In this document: piece by piece, positions 33,759-42,972 of the stretch
How the letters are laid out: each line of letters opens with the position of its first letter
How positions within the stretch are numbered: position 1 is the stretch's first letter
DNA from: Candidatus Zhuqueibacterota bacterium
GTDB lineage: Bacteria > Zhuqueibacterota > Zhuqueibacteria > Residuimicrobiales > Oceaniaggregativiventaceae
DNA length: 43,397 nucleotides
Reading direction: 5' to 3'
Assembly: GCA_016929055.1 (NCBI GenBank)
Contig: JAFGJN010000057.1
Coordinates: 1 to 43,397 of the forward strand
Program-made: the position numbers and the translations under genes
The notes under the pieces: generated by a model
What the model saw: the letters and a program-made list of their open reading frames with translations, nothing else
Told to the model about the DNA's origin: nothing
The model's database searches: none

Positions 33759-35861
33759 CTACTCGATTACGATCATATCCACCGTCTCCAGACGCGGCAG
33801 CCGAATGCGGTTGTCCGTAGAATCCACCTGCAATTCTTTCTGCAAGGCACACGAGTAAGCGCGATGAATGGGCTGCGATAGAGGCACGTCGATCCAGAGA
33901 TCCGTCATCGGAATCTGGTGAGTAAACGGCCGGTGCGCTCCGGCCTGGTAATTGACCAGGTGGAGAATGCGCTTGTTCCCCTGCCCGCGCCAGGTCACTT
34001 CAAGATACGAAGGCGACGGATCGATCGCTATTCCCTCACCGGAATGGCGGTGGATCAGCGAGGCGACCAGCTGGCGGTATTCCGGCACATGGTAGGTGCG
34101 ATACATTTCGCCAAAGGATCCGGCCAGATAATAGCAAGTTCCCTCGCCAAAGGATCGACGTGTGATCAGGGGACGAACGGGTTCGGTCAATTCGACATAG
34201 CGTCCGGGCAGATCGCCCAATGCGCGGGCCAATACAGCTGTTCCTTCATGTGCTATTACCGTCACACCGGTGAGCGGCAAAGGCCAGAGCAGCAAAGAAT
34301 CGACCGAGGGAAATAGTGCTGCCGAGTCGAGTTGAAAATAGTTCCAGTTGTTGTGATGCAGATAGAGGCTGTCGAGAGAAACGCCGAAAAGATCAGACAG
34401 ATTGAACTCTTGCAATCGCTGGCCGCGGCCGTCATAGGCGGAAACATCCAGCTCGGCGATCAAGGTTCCGCCTTGCGCCACCCAGTCGCGCAAGGCTTGA
34501 GCCATCGGCTGATCCATCGCTCCCTGCGCCGGTATGACCATCGTTTTATAGCGCTGCCAGCGCTGCGGATCGGGCTGGAGATCGGTTACGATATCGAAGG
34601 GAATCTGGCTCTCGGTGAGCAGATCGACCATTCCCTGCAAGGCCTTTTCCGCGTCGGCGGCACGCTCCTCCGTATCACCATTCGGGTCTTGGGTCGGCTT
34701 ATAAAAGCGGGCGCTGGTAAAGCTGTAGACGATCGCGGTTTCAGCCAGGGAGCGGACGTTGTGCAGCAGATCCTCGTTGTCGCGATAAAAACGCAGAATC
34801 TCCCCCGCCGCTTTGCCGCCCGGTGTATCGAGCAAAGCCGTGGAGCCGTGCAAACCGTACCAGATATTGGCGCCGTTGGCGATGGTGGAAGCGATACAAA
34901 GCCGGGTTTCCAATGGCGAATGAAGCCACCAGTTCCAGGGTTTGTGATCAGCGGCCATAAAAATCACCCGCGGTTTGTCCGGGGCGACCGCCTCGAGCAT
35001 CTTGGCGGCAAAAGAGGGTTTCCATAAAAACTCTTCCTGAGCCGGACCATAGGGCATAAAACCGCCTTCAGTGCCGATGATGTCATTGTAGGCTAGCGCT
35101 TGCTCGAGATTGACACACAAATCGCGGATATGAAGGATGGGCAGATTGATGTAAAAGACCTTGTGCGGATGGCGCTCTTTCCAGGTCGTATAGGCTTTGC
35201 CGAGAAAAGCATCGCGCGAATCGGCGTTGAATTGCCACAGCTGCTCCGCGCTGCCTTCGCTTTTATCGACGCCATAACGATCCCGAAAAGCGGCCTGACA
35301 GTGCGGACAAAAACAGCCTTCTTTGAGCAGAACCGGGCCATCGAGAAAAATGCCGTCGATATCCAGCTCATCCACCTGATCCATGATCCGAAAAAACTCG
35401 TCGCGCCAGGGGCTGTTGATGCAGATCGAGGGATAGGTATCGTAGAGCAAGGTCACCTTGCCCTCTCGATCGCGTTGGGACCATTCGTCCTGGCGATTAA
35501 AGAGAGAGGGACCGAGGATGTGCACATTCCAGTAGAGAATCACTCGAATCCCCTCGGCATGAGCGCGGCGGATATAGTTTTCGAGGATCTCCCGATGTTT
35601 TTCCGGTTGATAGATGGCGGAATAGAGATCGGCCATGGGATGAAAGAGCTGCTCGACATTAAAGCCCATCTCTTTCCAGGTATCGACCACCGCGATGTTA
35701 TCCGATTCGAAATTGCATTGCAGCGCAGCGATGCGCATCGGCCGTTCATACCAGGGCGGCAGCGGAAAAGAATCGCGATGATCGGCTTTTTTATCCGCCG
35801 CCGTCACCGGAGCGATCCCGAGCAGCAAAATCAGCAGAACTCGCATGGGAAATCCGTTCAT
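33759..35861 (-). CDS. secreted GHL6/GH42-like putative glycoside hydrolase
   Basis: The 700-residue protein starts with signal peptide MNGFPMRVLLILLLGIAPVTA. Residues about 40-340 form a TIM-barrel-like region with RMAALQ-like openings, RRAHAEGIRVILYWNVHILG, DIDGIFLDGPVLL and a zinc-like CFCPHCQAAFRDRYG. This resembles the hypothetical glycosyl hydrolase 6 (GHL6) and GH42-type proteins. A flavodoxin-like trimerisation domain follows at about 395-600 (TMVIPAQGAMDQPMAQALRDWVAQGGTLIAEL). A C-terminal beta domain closes the chain. ATG 35861 follows GAGGGTCGA. The fold call is fairly firm; the substrate is unknown. It is divergent from the large FG-GAP gene. Confidence 0.75.
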   Translation of the reverse strand: MNGFPMRVLLILLLGIAPVTAADKKADHRDSFPLPPWYERPMRIAALQCNFESDNIAVVDTWKEMGFNVEQLFHPMADLYSAIYQPEKHREILENYIRRAHAEGIRVILYWNVHILGPSLFNRQDEWSQRDREGKVTLLYDTYPSICINSPWRDEFFRIMDQVDELDIDGIFLDGPVLLKEGCFCPHCQAAFRDRYGVDKSEGSAEQLWQFNADSRDAFLGKAYTTWKERHPHKVFYINLPILHIRDLCVNLEQALAYNDIIGTEGGFMPYGPAQEEFLWKPSFAAKMLEAVAPDKPRVIFMAADHKPWNWWLHSPLETRLCIASTIANGANIWYGLHGSTALLDTPGGKAAGEILRFYRDNEDLLHNVRSLAETAIVYSFTSARFYKPTQDPNGDTEERAADAEKALQGMVDLLTESQIPFDIVTDLQPDPQRWQRYKTMVIPAQGAMDQPMAQALRDWVAQGGTLIAELDVSAYDGRGQRLQEFNLSDLFGVSLDSLYLHHNNWNYFQLDSAALFPSVDSLLLWPLPLTGVTVIAHEGTAVLARALGDLPGRYVELTEPVRPLITRRSFGEGTCYYLAGSFGEMYRTYHVPEYRQLVASLIHRHSGEGIAIDPSPSYLEVTWRGQGNKRILHLVNYQAGAHRPFTHQIPMTDLWIDVPLSQPIHRAYSCALQKELQVDSTDNRIRLPRLETVDMIVIE

Positions 35862-35952
35862 TCGACCCTCAATTTAGAAAATCAAAACAACCGCCCCGAA
35901 TACGGGCGAGGAATGAGTCTTAAAAAAACAAAGATAAAGGTGATATACAACT

Positions 35953-35980
35953 AAAAAATTAACCCCGGGGTAATTTTTTT
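35953..35980. other. A/T-flanked CCCCGGGG palindrome between divergent genes
   Basis: An A run plus TTAA, CCCCGGGG and TAA plus a T run form a near-perfect inverted repeat in the 210-base space between the divergent GHL6-type and FG-GAP genes. It could be an operator or a hairpin. One extra base breaks exact symmetry outside the GC core. Confidence 0.5.
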
Positions 35981-36071
35981 AGGTTACGCATTTCTGCCTT
36001 TTTGGGGTATTACAACACACTTGGCAGAATACAAGAAAGCGATGCGAAAAACCCAAAACCGGAGGATGAAT

Positions 36072-39000
36072 ATGCGGCTTCCTGTCCGATTCCTTTACCT
36101 GCTCAGCATGCCGATCCTGCTGCACTCTCCCCCTTCCCTATGCTCAGAAATGCCTCGGCACGAGCGACTTATCTATGAAAACCCCCTGACCGCTGATGGC
36201 GAAGACGACTTTGTCCGTATGAGCAGCATCAATGGCACCTATTCCGCTGCCGGCTGGACAGCCCGGGTCGGAGGCAGGCTGGTCCTATACCTGAACAACC
36301 GTTTGCCGGCCACCGGATCCATCGAATTCCAGGTGACCCAATTCGATCCTCGCGTCCAGGCTACCAAGGGAAAACAACCCATCTTTGTCTTTACCTCCCG
36401 TCCCTACAGCGATCTCAGTATCTATGATGAAGGCGTCAAAACCGCGTTTCTCTATCTGCGTACGGGCACCAATTATTTTACAGGAACGGATCGCTGTGGA
36501 CTCGAATTCGACACAGGCTATGAGGGTTTGAGAAGCCGGGACAGTGAGCGGGGAGACTTTTTCAACGATAAGAAATGGTATCCTGATCTCACCTATCGCT
36601 TCAAATTTGTCTGGGATCACGACCATATGTGGCTCCTGCTCAACGATGAACCGATCAGAAAACAGGCCTTTAAAACACCTGTCGAGCGCATCCAGTACAT
36701 CAGTGTCGGAGGCGATGAATTGTACGCCACTATCGTCGGTCCGGTCTATTCCAATCTGCGTATCTATGCTGCCGACACCGATGTGATCTATCGCGATCAG
36801 ACCTTTGTCAGCAACCTGACCGGCGATACCAGCGATTTCAGCGGACACGGCATAGCTGTAGCCGATGTAAACGGAGACGGGTGGGACGATCTCTTTGTCG
36901 CCGGTTACCAGAAAGATGGCTGTTCAAGTGATCGTCTCTACATTCGGCAGTCCAACGGCGATTTTGTCGAACAGGCGGAAATGGCTGGTATTTTGCGCGA
37001 TTGCGGCAGTTTCAGCGCTGTCTTTTTCGATCTCGACAACGACGACGACCCCGATCTCCTGACCCCGGTTTTTGGCGGACGTGATCGCCTTTACGTCAAC
37101 GATGGAACAGGCAATTTTACCGAACAGGGAAACGAACGCGGTCTATCCGCTTCCGCTTCCCTTTCCGGGGGAGCAGTCGCGTTTGACGCAAACGGCGATG
37201 GTGTCATCGATATCTTTGTGACCCGAATCGACGCGCCCAACGAGCTCTACCTGAACAACGGCAGCGGAAATTTTGTCCTGACCGTCTGTGGTGCCGAAGG
37301 TCTGGACAACAATTCCGGTCTTGAAGATCCGTCACAGGTCACGGTCGTTGATGTGGATGAAGACGGCGATCTCGATCTCTATATCACCAAACGCCGGGCT
37401 GCTAACGAATTATACCTCAACACCGGCAATGGAACTTTTGTTGAATCTGCCACGCCCGCGGGTATAGCCCTGCAAGACCCGACTCTGTTCAGTTCGGTTT
37501 TTGCCGATTACGACAACGACGGGGACATGGATCTGTTTTGCGCTGTCGGATTCAACTCGTTCAATTCGGATCCTTTGCTGCTGCGTGTTTTCGACAATGA
37601 CGGCAGCGGTACTTTTAGCGAAAGAACGCATCATCTTCAGTTGCCCATGCACGGGCGTTCTCTGCACCTCTTGGATGCGGATAACGATGGTTACCTCGAC
37701 ATCTATGTTCTGGGCAACAGCGAATTCGACAAATATTATGAAAATCGCCTGTGGTCCTTTTTTCGGAGCTCTTACGCATCGCTTTTTATGGGCTCACAAT
37801 CAGGGACTTTTAGCGATGCAGGCGCATTCGGGGCTGATATCAGCGCCTACGGCGCCCGTGCTGTTACAGCCGCCGACTTTGACCGCGATGGTGATCTCGA
37901 CCTTTTTCTGACCTGTGACGGCTTTGAAAATGTCTATTTCGAAAACACCTCGCCAGCCAACAACAACAATTGGATTCAAATCAACTCAAAAGGAGCTTCC
38001 GGCGATTGGGCCGGACTGGGCACGAAAGTCAAAATTTATGCCGCCGGCAATCTCGGCGATCCCGCTTTTCTGCTGGGCTATCAGCTCGTGACCAGCCAGA
38101 GCGGCTACAGCAGCGGCAATGCCAGCCGACTGCACTTTGGCCTCGGCAATCATACAACGTGCGATGTCCGTCTCGAATACCCTGACGGAACGATTCAGGA
38201 AATACGCAACCTGCAAGCCAACAGCCATCACGAGCTCTTGCCGTCGGATTCGATCCTCCTTCTTGAAGCCGTTGGCGGCGACAACCAGACCGGATTTGTC
38301 GGCCAACGTCTGGATCAACCCTTTGCGGTGCAGGTGACCGATGGTGATACGCAACCCGTTGCAGAAGTTGCCGTCGAATGGTCGATCGTGCAGGGAAACG
38401 GCCAGGTGGAAGGTGCCACCTCGACCCTCACCGATCTTTCCGGCAGCGCATTTATCTATTATCGCTTTGGCGCAGAGCCTGAAAGCGCCATCGTCGAAGC
38501 ACGAGTGGCCGGAGCTTTAGGTTCGCCGGTACGCTTTACCGCCGTTTCGGTTTATCCGCCGGTCTCTCTGGCCAAAATATCCGGCGACGGACAGTCCGGC
38601 ACCGCAGGGACGATCCTTGCCGCTCCGATCGTGGTCCGAACGCTTTATCCCGACGGTACACCCGCGGCCAACACTGACGTAACCTTTCGCATTTTATCCG
38701 GTGGGGGTAATCTGGCCGGCAGCGACAGTGCACACGTGCAAAGCGATGCCCAGGGTTTGGCACAGGTGGCGTGGACCCTGGGAACGCGCAGCGGCTGGCA
38801 GTCGCTTGAGGCACAAGCCGGGACGTCAACTTGTGAATTCAACGCCGAAGCGATGCCGGATACACCTCACCGACTGACAGCGAAAAGCGGGCAGCTGACC
38901 AGCTATGAACCCGGTCGCGAATTTGCCGAACCTTTTGCGGCCCGGCTTGCCGATCGCCACGATAATCCCATACCCGGTTATCCGCTGCTTTTTTCCGTCG

Positions 39001-41240
39001 AGGGCGGCGGAAATTTGCGGGGCCAGACCACCCGAACGTTTCACACCGACTCGCTAGGTCGAGCTCAGGTCTACTGGATGACCGGCCCCTACCGGGGTCC
39101 CGAACAGATGCTGACTGTTGCTGTAACCGATCCAGCTTACGACCTGTCGCTTCGATGGCGAGTCCCCGGCATTGCGGTCTCTGCCGAAAACAGCACCCTA
39201 ACCGCCGAAACGCCGATCGCCGCGGACGGCACCAGCCGTTCCGAGATCACGGTCACGCTTCGAGATGAAAACGGCCAGGCGCTCGGGGCGGGTTTGACTG
39301 TTCATCTCCTTGCTTCAGGAGCCGGAAATATCGTCACCACCCCGGACACCCTGACGGATAGCGGCGGAGAGGTGCGTTCTTATCTCTCCACCACCGTGGC
39401 AGAGCGAAAAACCATTCGCGCTCGAGTGGCGGGTTTGAATCTGATGCTGGTGGATTCGGCACATATCGATGCGGTCATCAACCCCGACCTCGATCGCTCC
39501 ACTCTTGGCGCGACATCGCCCGTTTGGGCAGACGGCGTTCATCGTTCAGAAATCACGGCCCAAATCGTCGATCGAAACGGAAACCCATTGCCAGGAATTG
39601 CGGTCGAATTCACCGCCGACGGAAACGGCAATACGCTCGTGCAACCCACTGCCACCGATGACCAGGGTTATGCCGTCGGCTATCTGCAATCCAATGTGGC
39701 CGAAGAAAAGACGATCAGGGCATGGATTCTGCCCGAACGACTCGTTCTCCCGGCGCAAGCGCGAGTGCGCTTTGTCGAACCCGAGACGGCGCTGGAGATC
39801 GTATCCGGCGACAGCCAGGAAGAGACGGTTGGAAACCGGCTCAGCCTGCCGCTCGTTGTGCGCCTGCACGTCGGCGGCCAACCACTGGCCGGGGTCGGGG
39901 TGCAATTTGCATTCGAGTCGAGTGGAGGGAATTTTGACGGCAATCCGCTCCTGCAAACCGCGACCGACAGCAACGGTCGAGCTTTTGCTCGACCAACACT
40001 CGGCACGCGTCCGGGTGTATTCCTGGTTAAAGCCTGGAGCGAAGACGCGCCAGCGGTCTGGTTTACACTAACGGCAAAAATCGGAAAAACCGACACGCTT
40101 GTCATTCTCGCCGGTAACAATCAGCTCGGCCGCTCGAACCAGCCGCTCAATGAACCCTTTCGGGTCAGAGCTCTGGACCAGTTCGCCAATCCCGTCATCG
40201 GCATCGCCATTCATTTTCAGGCGCTTGACGGCGGCACCATCCTGAGCCCGAATCCGGTTGCAACCGACTCGTCTGGTATGGCGGAATGCTTGGCTGCTCT
40301 GGGTAATGAAGAAAAAACCCACCGGTTCCGCGCCTGGGTAACCGACGGCCCCCAGGCTCTCTTTGCTGCCGAGCCTGAAATCGGCAATCATCCTCCCCAG
40401 ATTCTGCACTATGTGCCCGCTACCGACTCGATTGCGGCTCATTATGGAGATGTACTGGATTTTGACATCCTGCACGTCCAGGATGTCGATGGGGACAGCA
40501 TTTATTTCCTCTGGATGATGTATGGCATGCAGGTGGCGCATGACCGCTGGTTTCGCATCGTCGCCAATCCCTCGCTGCCTTCACCCTTTTTTGTGAATTG
40601 CCTGATCCACGATAAAAAAGACACCACGCGACTACAATGGAAGGTTTCGCTGAAATCCCAGACGACAACCGCAGAACAGGTGGACCTGGAATGGAGTCGG
40701 GGACATTTCGAAGGGGTGGATCTAACATTTCACATATCCCCGGCATCCGCCTATCGTTCGGCATTTGTGCAGCGCAGCGAAGGCAATGAATCCGCCTATC
40801 GTCGAATCCACTCTGAACCGATTGCCGTCATGAACGGAACGGTGCGCTATCGCGACACGGATCTCGCGACTGCGGCCAGCAATTATTATCGGCTCGAACT
40901 GATCGATGCCAACGGCGCGGTCGCATTTTCCTCCGGTTTCGAGATGCAAAGCGCCCAGCCGCAAGAAATCGAATTGTTGCAAAACTATCCCAATCCCTTC
41001 AACCCCAGCACCACCATTCGTTTCGTCCTGAATAAAGCCCTGCCGGTTCAAGTGGTGATCACCGACCTCTCGGGCCGGTCGATTCGGACTCTGCTGGCCA
41101 AAACACTCGGAGCGGGTCATCACCAGTTGGTTTGGGACGGCAAAAACGATCGCGGCGAAACTGTCGCTTCCGGGGTCTATATCTGCCGCTTGCAGGCTGG
41201 TACCGGTGTGTGGAGCCGCAAAATGATGTTCATCAAGTAA
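36072..41240 (+). CDS. large secreted FG-GAP/UnbV/multi-Ig protein with a C-terminal sorting module
   Basis: The 1722-residue protein has a signal peptide (MRLPVRFLYLLSMPILLHSPP) and a LamG-like N-terminal beta domain (about 30-240). Seven FG-GAP/VCBS-type repeats over about 256-626 carry Ca-binding motifs (DVNGDGWDD, DANGDGVID, DVDEDGDLD, DYDNDGDMD, DADNDGYLD, DFDRDGDLD and a weaker DLDNDDDPD), suggesting a seven-bladed propeller. An ASPIC/UnbV domain follows (about 632-729, SQSGYSSGNASRLHFGLG), then about seven Ig/invasin-type modules (about 734-1440; for example PIAADGTSRSEITVTLRD). An FN3-like region precedes the sorting module NYPNPFNPSTTIRFVL, ending KMMFIK. ATG 36072 sits 6 bases after GGAGG, better than ATG 36066. 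It is probably a surface adhesin or binding protein; the role is inferred. Confidence 0.85.
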   Translation: MRLPVRFLYLLSMPILLHSPPSLCSEMPRHERLIYENPLTADGEDDFVRMSSINGTYSAAGWTARVGGRLVLYLNNRLPATGSIEFQVTQFDPRVQATKGKQPIFVFTSRPYSDLSIYDEGVKTAFLYLRTGTNYFTGTDRCGLEFDTGYEGLRSRDSERGDFFNDKKWYPDLTYRFKFVWDHDHMWLLLNDEPIRKQAFKTPVERIQYISVGGDELYATIVGPVYSNLRIYAADTDVIYRDQTFVSNLTGDTSDFSGHGIAVADVNGDGWDDLFVAGYQKDGCSSDRLYIRQSNGDFVEQAEMAGILRDCGSFSAVFFDLDNDDDPDLLTPVFGGRDRLYVNDGTGNFTEQGNERGLSASASLSGGAVAFDANGDGVIDIFVTRIDAPNELYLNNGSGNFVLTVCGAEGLDNNSGLEDPSQVTVVDVDEDGDLDLYITKRRAANELYLNTGNGTFVESATPAGIALQDPTLFSSVFADYDNDGDMDLFCAVGFNSFNSDPLLLRVFDNDGSGTFSERTHHLQLPMHGRSLHLLDADNDGYLDIYVLGNSEFDKYYENRLWSFFRSSYASLFMGSQSGTFSDAGAFGADISAYGARAVTAADFDRDGDLDLFLTCDGFENVYFENTSPANNNNWIQINSKGASGDWAGLGTKVKIYAAGNLGDPAFLLGYQLVTSQSGYSSGNASRLHFGLGNHTTCDVRLEYPDGTIQEIRNLQANSHHELLPSDSILLLEAVGGDNQTGFVGQRLDQPFAVQVTDGDTQPVAEVAVEWSIVQGNGQVEGATSTLTDLSGSAFIYYRFGAEPESAIVEARVAGALGSPVRFTAVSVYPPVSLAKISGDGQSGTAGTILAAPIVVRTLYPDGTPAANTDVTFRILSGGGNLAGSDSAHVQSDAQGLAQVAWTLGTRSGWQSLEAQAGTSTCEFNAEAMPDTPHRLTAKSGQLTSYEPGREFAEPFAARLADRHDNPIPGYPLLFSVEGGGNLRGQTTRTFHTDSLGRAQVYWMTGPYRGPEQMLTVAVTDPAYDLSLRWRVPGIAVSAENSTLTAETPIAADGTSRSEITVTLRDENGQALGAGLTVHLLASGAGNIVTTPDTLTDSGGEVRSYLSTTVAERKTIRARVAGLNLMLVDSAHIDAVINPDLDRSTLGATSPVWADGVHRSEITAQIVDRNGNPLPGIAVEFTADGNGNTLVQPTATDDQGYAVGYLQSNVAEEKTIRAWILPERLVLPAQARVRFVEPETALEIVSGDSQEETVGNRLSLPLVVRLHVGGQPLAGVGVQFAFESSGGNFDGNPLLQTATDSNGRAFARPTLGTRPGVFLVKAWSEDAPAVWFTLTAKIGKTDTLVILAGNNQLGRSNQPLNEPFRVRALDQFANPVIGIAIHFQALDGGTILSPNPVATDSSGMAECLAALGNEEKTHRFRAWVTDGPQALFAAEPEIGNHPPQILHYVPATDSIAAHYGDVLDFDILHVQDVDGDSIYFLWMMYGMQVAHDRWFRIVANPSLPSPFFVNCLIHDKKDTTRLQWKVSLKSQTTTAEQVDLEWSRGHFEGVDLTFHISPASAYRSAFVQRSEGNESAYRRIHSEPIAVMNGTVRYRDTDLATAASNYYRLELIDANGAVAFSSGFEMQSAQPQEIELLQNYPNPFNPSTTIRFVLNKALPVQVVITDLSGRSIRTLLAKTLGAGHHQLVWDGKNDRGETVASGVYICRLQAGTGVWSRKMMFIK

Positions 41241-41249
41241 ACCGCATTT

Positions 41250-41283
41250 CCCGGGTGCCGGAGTGAGAGACCGCGCACCCGGG
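41250..41283 (+). terminator. terminator hairpin after the FG-GAP gene
   Basis: CCCGGGTGC and GCACCCGGG form a perfect 9-bp stem with a 16-base loop, 10 bases after the stop. A T run (GATTTTT) lies a short distance downstream. Confidence 0.65.
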
Positions 41284-41301
41284 ATTCCCTTCCGATTTTT
41301 C

Positions 41302-41330
41302 TTGCAATCCTTGCCTCGGTATCTTACAAT
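41302..41330 (+). promoter_or_regulatory. sigma70-type promoter candidate for the sulfur operon
   Basis: TTGCAA and TACAAT are 17 bases apart. The -10 matches 5 of 6 consensus bases. Transcription would start near 41337, with a leader of about 165 bases to the ATG at 41503. Confidence 0.55.
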
Positions 41331-41502
41331 AGAGAATACAACCTTTGCTCTTTGTGCCCTGTATTCCCCGCTTTGGCAAAAACCGGGTATACGCCGCTTG
41401 CTGTTCTGACTGGTCGAACGAGGGAATCACCATCACGATTGTTCACTGTTTGTTGGGCAAAAACAGGTGAAAAAGACGATAATCTGAGGAGGGAGATAAG
41501 GA

Positions 41503-42957
41503 ATGCTGTTAAAACATTATTTCACCAAAAAAATCGCTCACAGCTCTTACCTGTTGGCCGGCAACACCAGCTGTGCGGTCATCGATCCACAACGGGATGT
41601 GGACATTTATATCAACGAAGCGCGCGCCATGGGTGTGGACATAACCCATATTTTGCAGACCCATCTTCACGCGGACTTTATCAGCGGACACGTGGATCTG
41701 GCGGCAAAAACCGGGGCAAAAATCTATGTCGCCAAATCGGCAAACTGTTCTTTTGAGCATGTGGGGTTAATGGAAGGCGACACGATCGAACTGGAGCGAA
41801 TGCATCTGCAAGTGCTGGAAACACCTGGCCACACGCCAGAACATCTCTCCTATGTGGTGCACGATACCAGTCGCGGCGACAGTCCGGTCGGCGTTTTTGT
41901 CGGCGACACCCTCTTTGTCGGCGATGTGGGCCGACCCGACCTCTTTCCGGACCTGGCCGTGGAACTGGCCGGAAAACTCTATCACAGTCTGCACGACAAG
42001 CTGCTCAAGCTCCCCGACTATTGCGAAGTCTATCCAGCCCACGGGGCCGGCAGTCTGTGCGGCCGGGCTATGGGCGCCAAATATCAGAGCACCATCGGTT
42101 ACGAACGCCGATACAACGATGCTCTTCAGATTAGCGACAAATCGGCTTTTATTCAATCCCTTACGGAAAACATGCCTCCGGCTCCGGACCATTTCAGCCG
42201 CTGCAGCGACATCAACCGCAAGGGTCCGGTTAAAATCGCCGACCTGCCGGAAATGGCCGAACTGAGCGCAGTCGAATTCAAGAAACGAATGGAAAATTCA
42301 GAGATGGAAATCCTGGATTGCCGCAGTTTTCTCGCCTTTGGCAGTCAGCATTTGCCAGGTGCCTGGCATCTCGATCTCAACGGCAATTTCCCCACTTTTG
42401 CCGGCTGGGTTCTGCCGATGGATCGGGATATTCTGCTGCTGGCCGATGATTATAAAAAAGCGCTGGAGGCGAACGTCTGGGCCCGCCGCGTCGGAGTGGA
42501 TCGGATTGTGGGCTATCTGGACGGAGGTATGGCTGCCTGGGCCGTGGCCGGACTCGAAAGCCGCTCCATCCGCCAGATTTCTGCTGCGGATTTGCACGAT
42601 CGGGCCACGGGATCGAACACTTTTGTCTTGTTGGATGTACGCGCTCCACTCGAGTTCGCGGATAACCACATCAAAGGCGCGGTCAATATTCCGGTAGCCG
42701 ACCTGCGCACGCGACACGTTGAACTGGACAAGAGCAAACCCACGATTCTCATCTGCAGTTCGGGCAACCGTTCGAGTCTCGGCAGCAGCATTCTGAGCCG
42801 CCGAGGATTCACCGATCTCTATAACGTCGCCGGCGGTATGAGCGGCTACAGCGCCGCCGGCTATACCCGGCAATGCCATATTTGCGAGAATCCGCACGGT
42901 TCGCGGTTTTTTACCCGCATCGACGAAATCAAAAAGCACTGGGATTCGAATGAATAA
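41503..42957 (+). CDS. persulfide dioxygenase-rhodanese fusion (ETHE1/PRF-like)
   Basis: The 484-residue protein has an N-terminal metallo-beta-lactamase domain with THLHADFISGH (His54, His56, Asp58, His63), ETPGHTPEHLSYV (His110) and VGDTLFVGDVGRPDL (Asp135), the ETHE1-type persulfide dioxygenase pattern. Two rhodanese domains follow. The first, at about residues 260-355, has LLLADDY where the catalytic Cys loop should be, with Ala314 in the Cys position, so it is probably inactive. The second, at about 360-460, has ILICSSGNRSSLG with catalytic Cys418. The enzyme would oxidise protein or glutathione persulfides to sulfite and transfer sulfane sulfur. ATG 41503 follows GAGGAGGGAG. The next gene, YeeE/YedE, starts 15 bases later, so they form an operon. 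Confidence 0.9.
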   Translation: MLLKHYFTKKIAHSSYLLAGNTSCAVIDPQRDVDIYINEARAMGVDITHILQTHLHADFISGHVDLAAKTGAKIYVAKSANCSFEHVGLMEGDTIELERMHLQVLETPGHTPEHLSYVVHDTSRGDSPVGVFVGDTLFVGDVGRPDLFPDLAVELAGKLYHSLHDKLLKLPDYCEVYPAHGAGSLCGRAMGAKYQSTIGYERRYNDALQISDKSAFIQSLTENMPPAPDHFSRCSDINRKGPVKIADLPEMAELSAVEFKKRMENSEMEILDCRSFLAFGSQHLPGAWHLDLNGNFPTFAGWVLPMDRDILLLADDYKKALEANVWARRVGVDRIVGYLDGGMAAWAVAGLESRSIRQISAADLHDRATGSNTFVLLDVRAPLEFADNHIKGAVNIPVADLRTRHVELDKSKPTILICSSGNRSSLGSSILSRRGFTDLYNVAGGMSGYSAAGYTRQCHICENPHGSRFFTRIDEIKKHWDSNE

Positions 42958-42972
42958 CAAAAGGAAAGCGCC

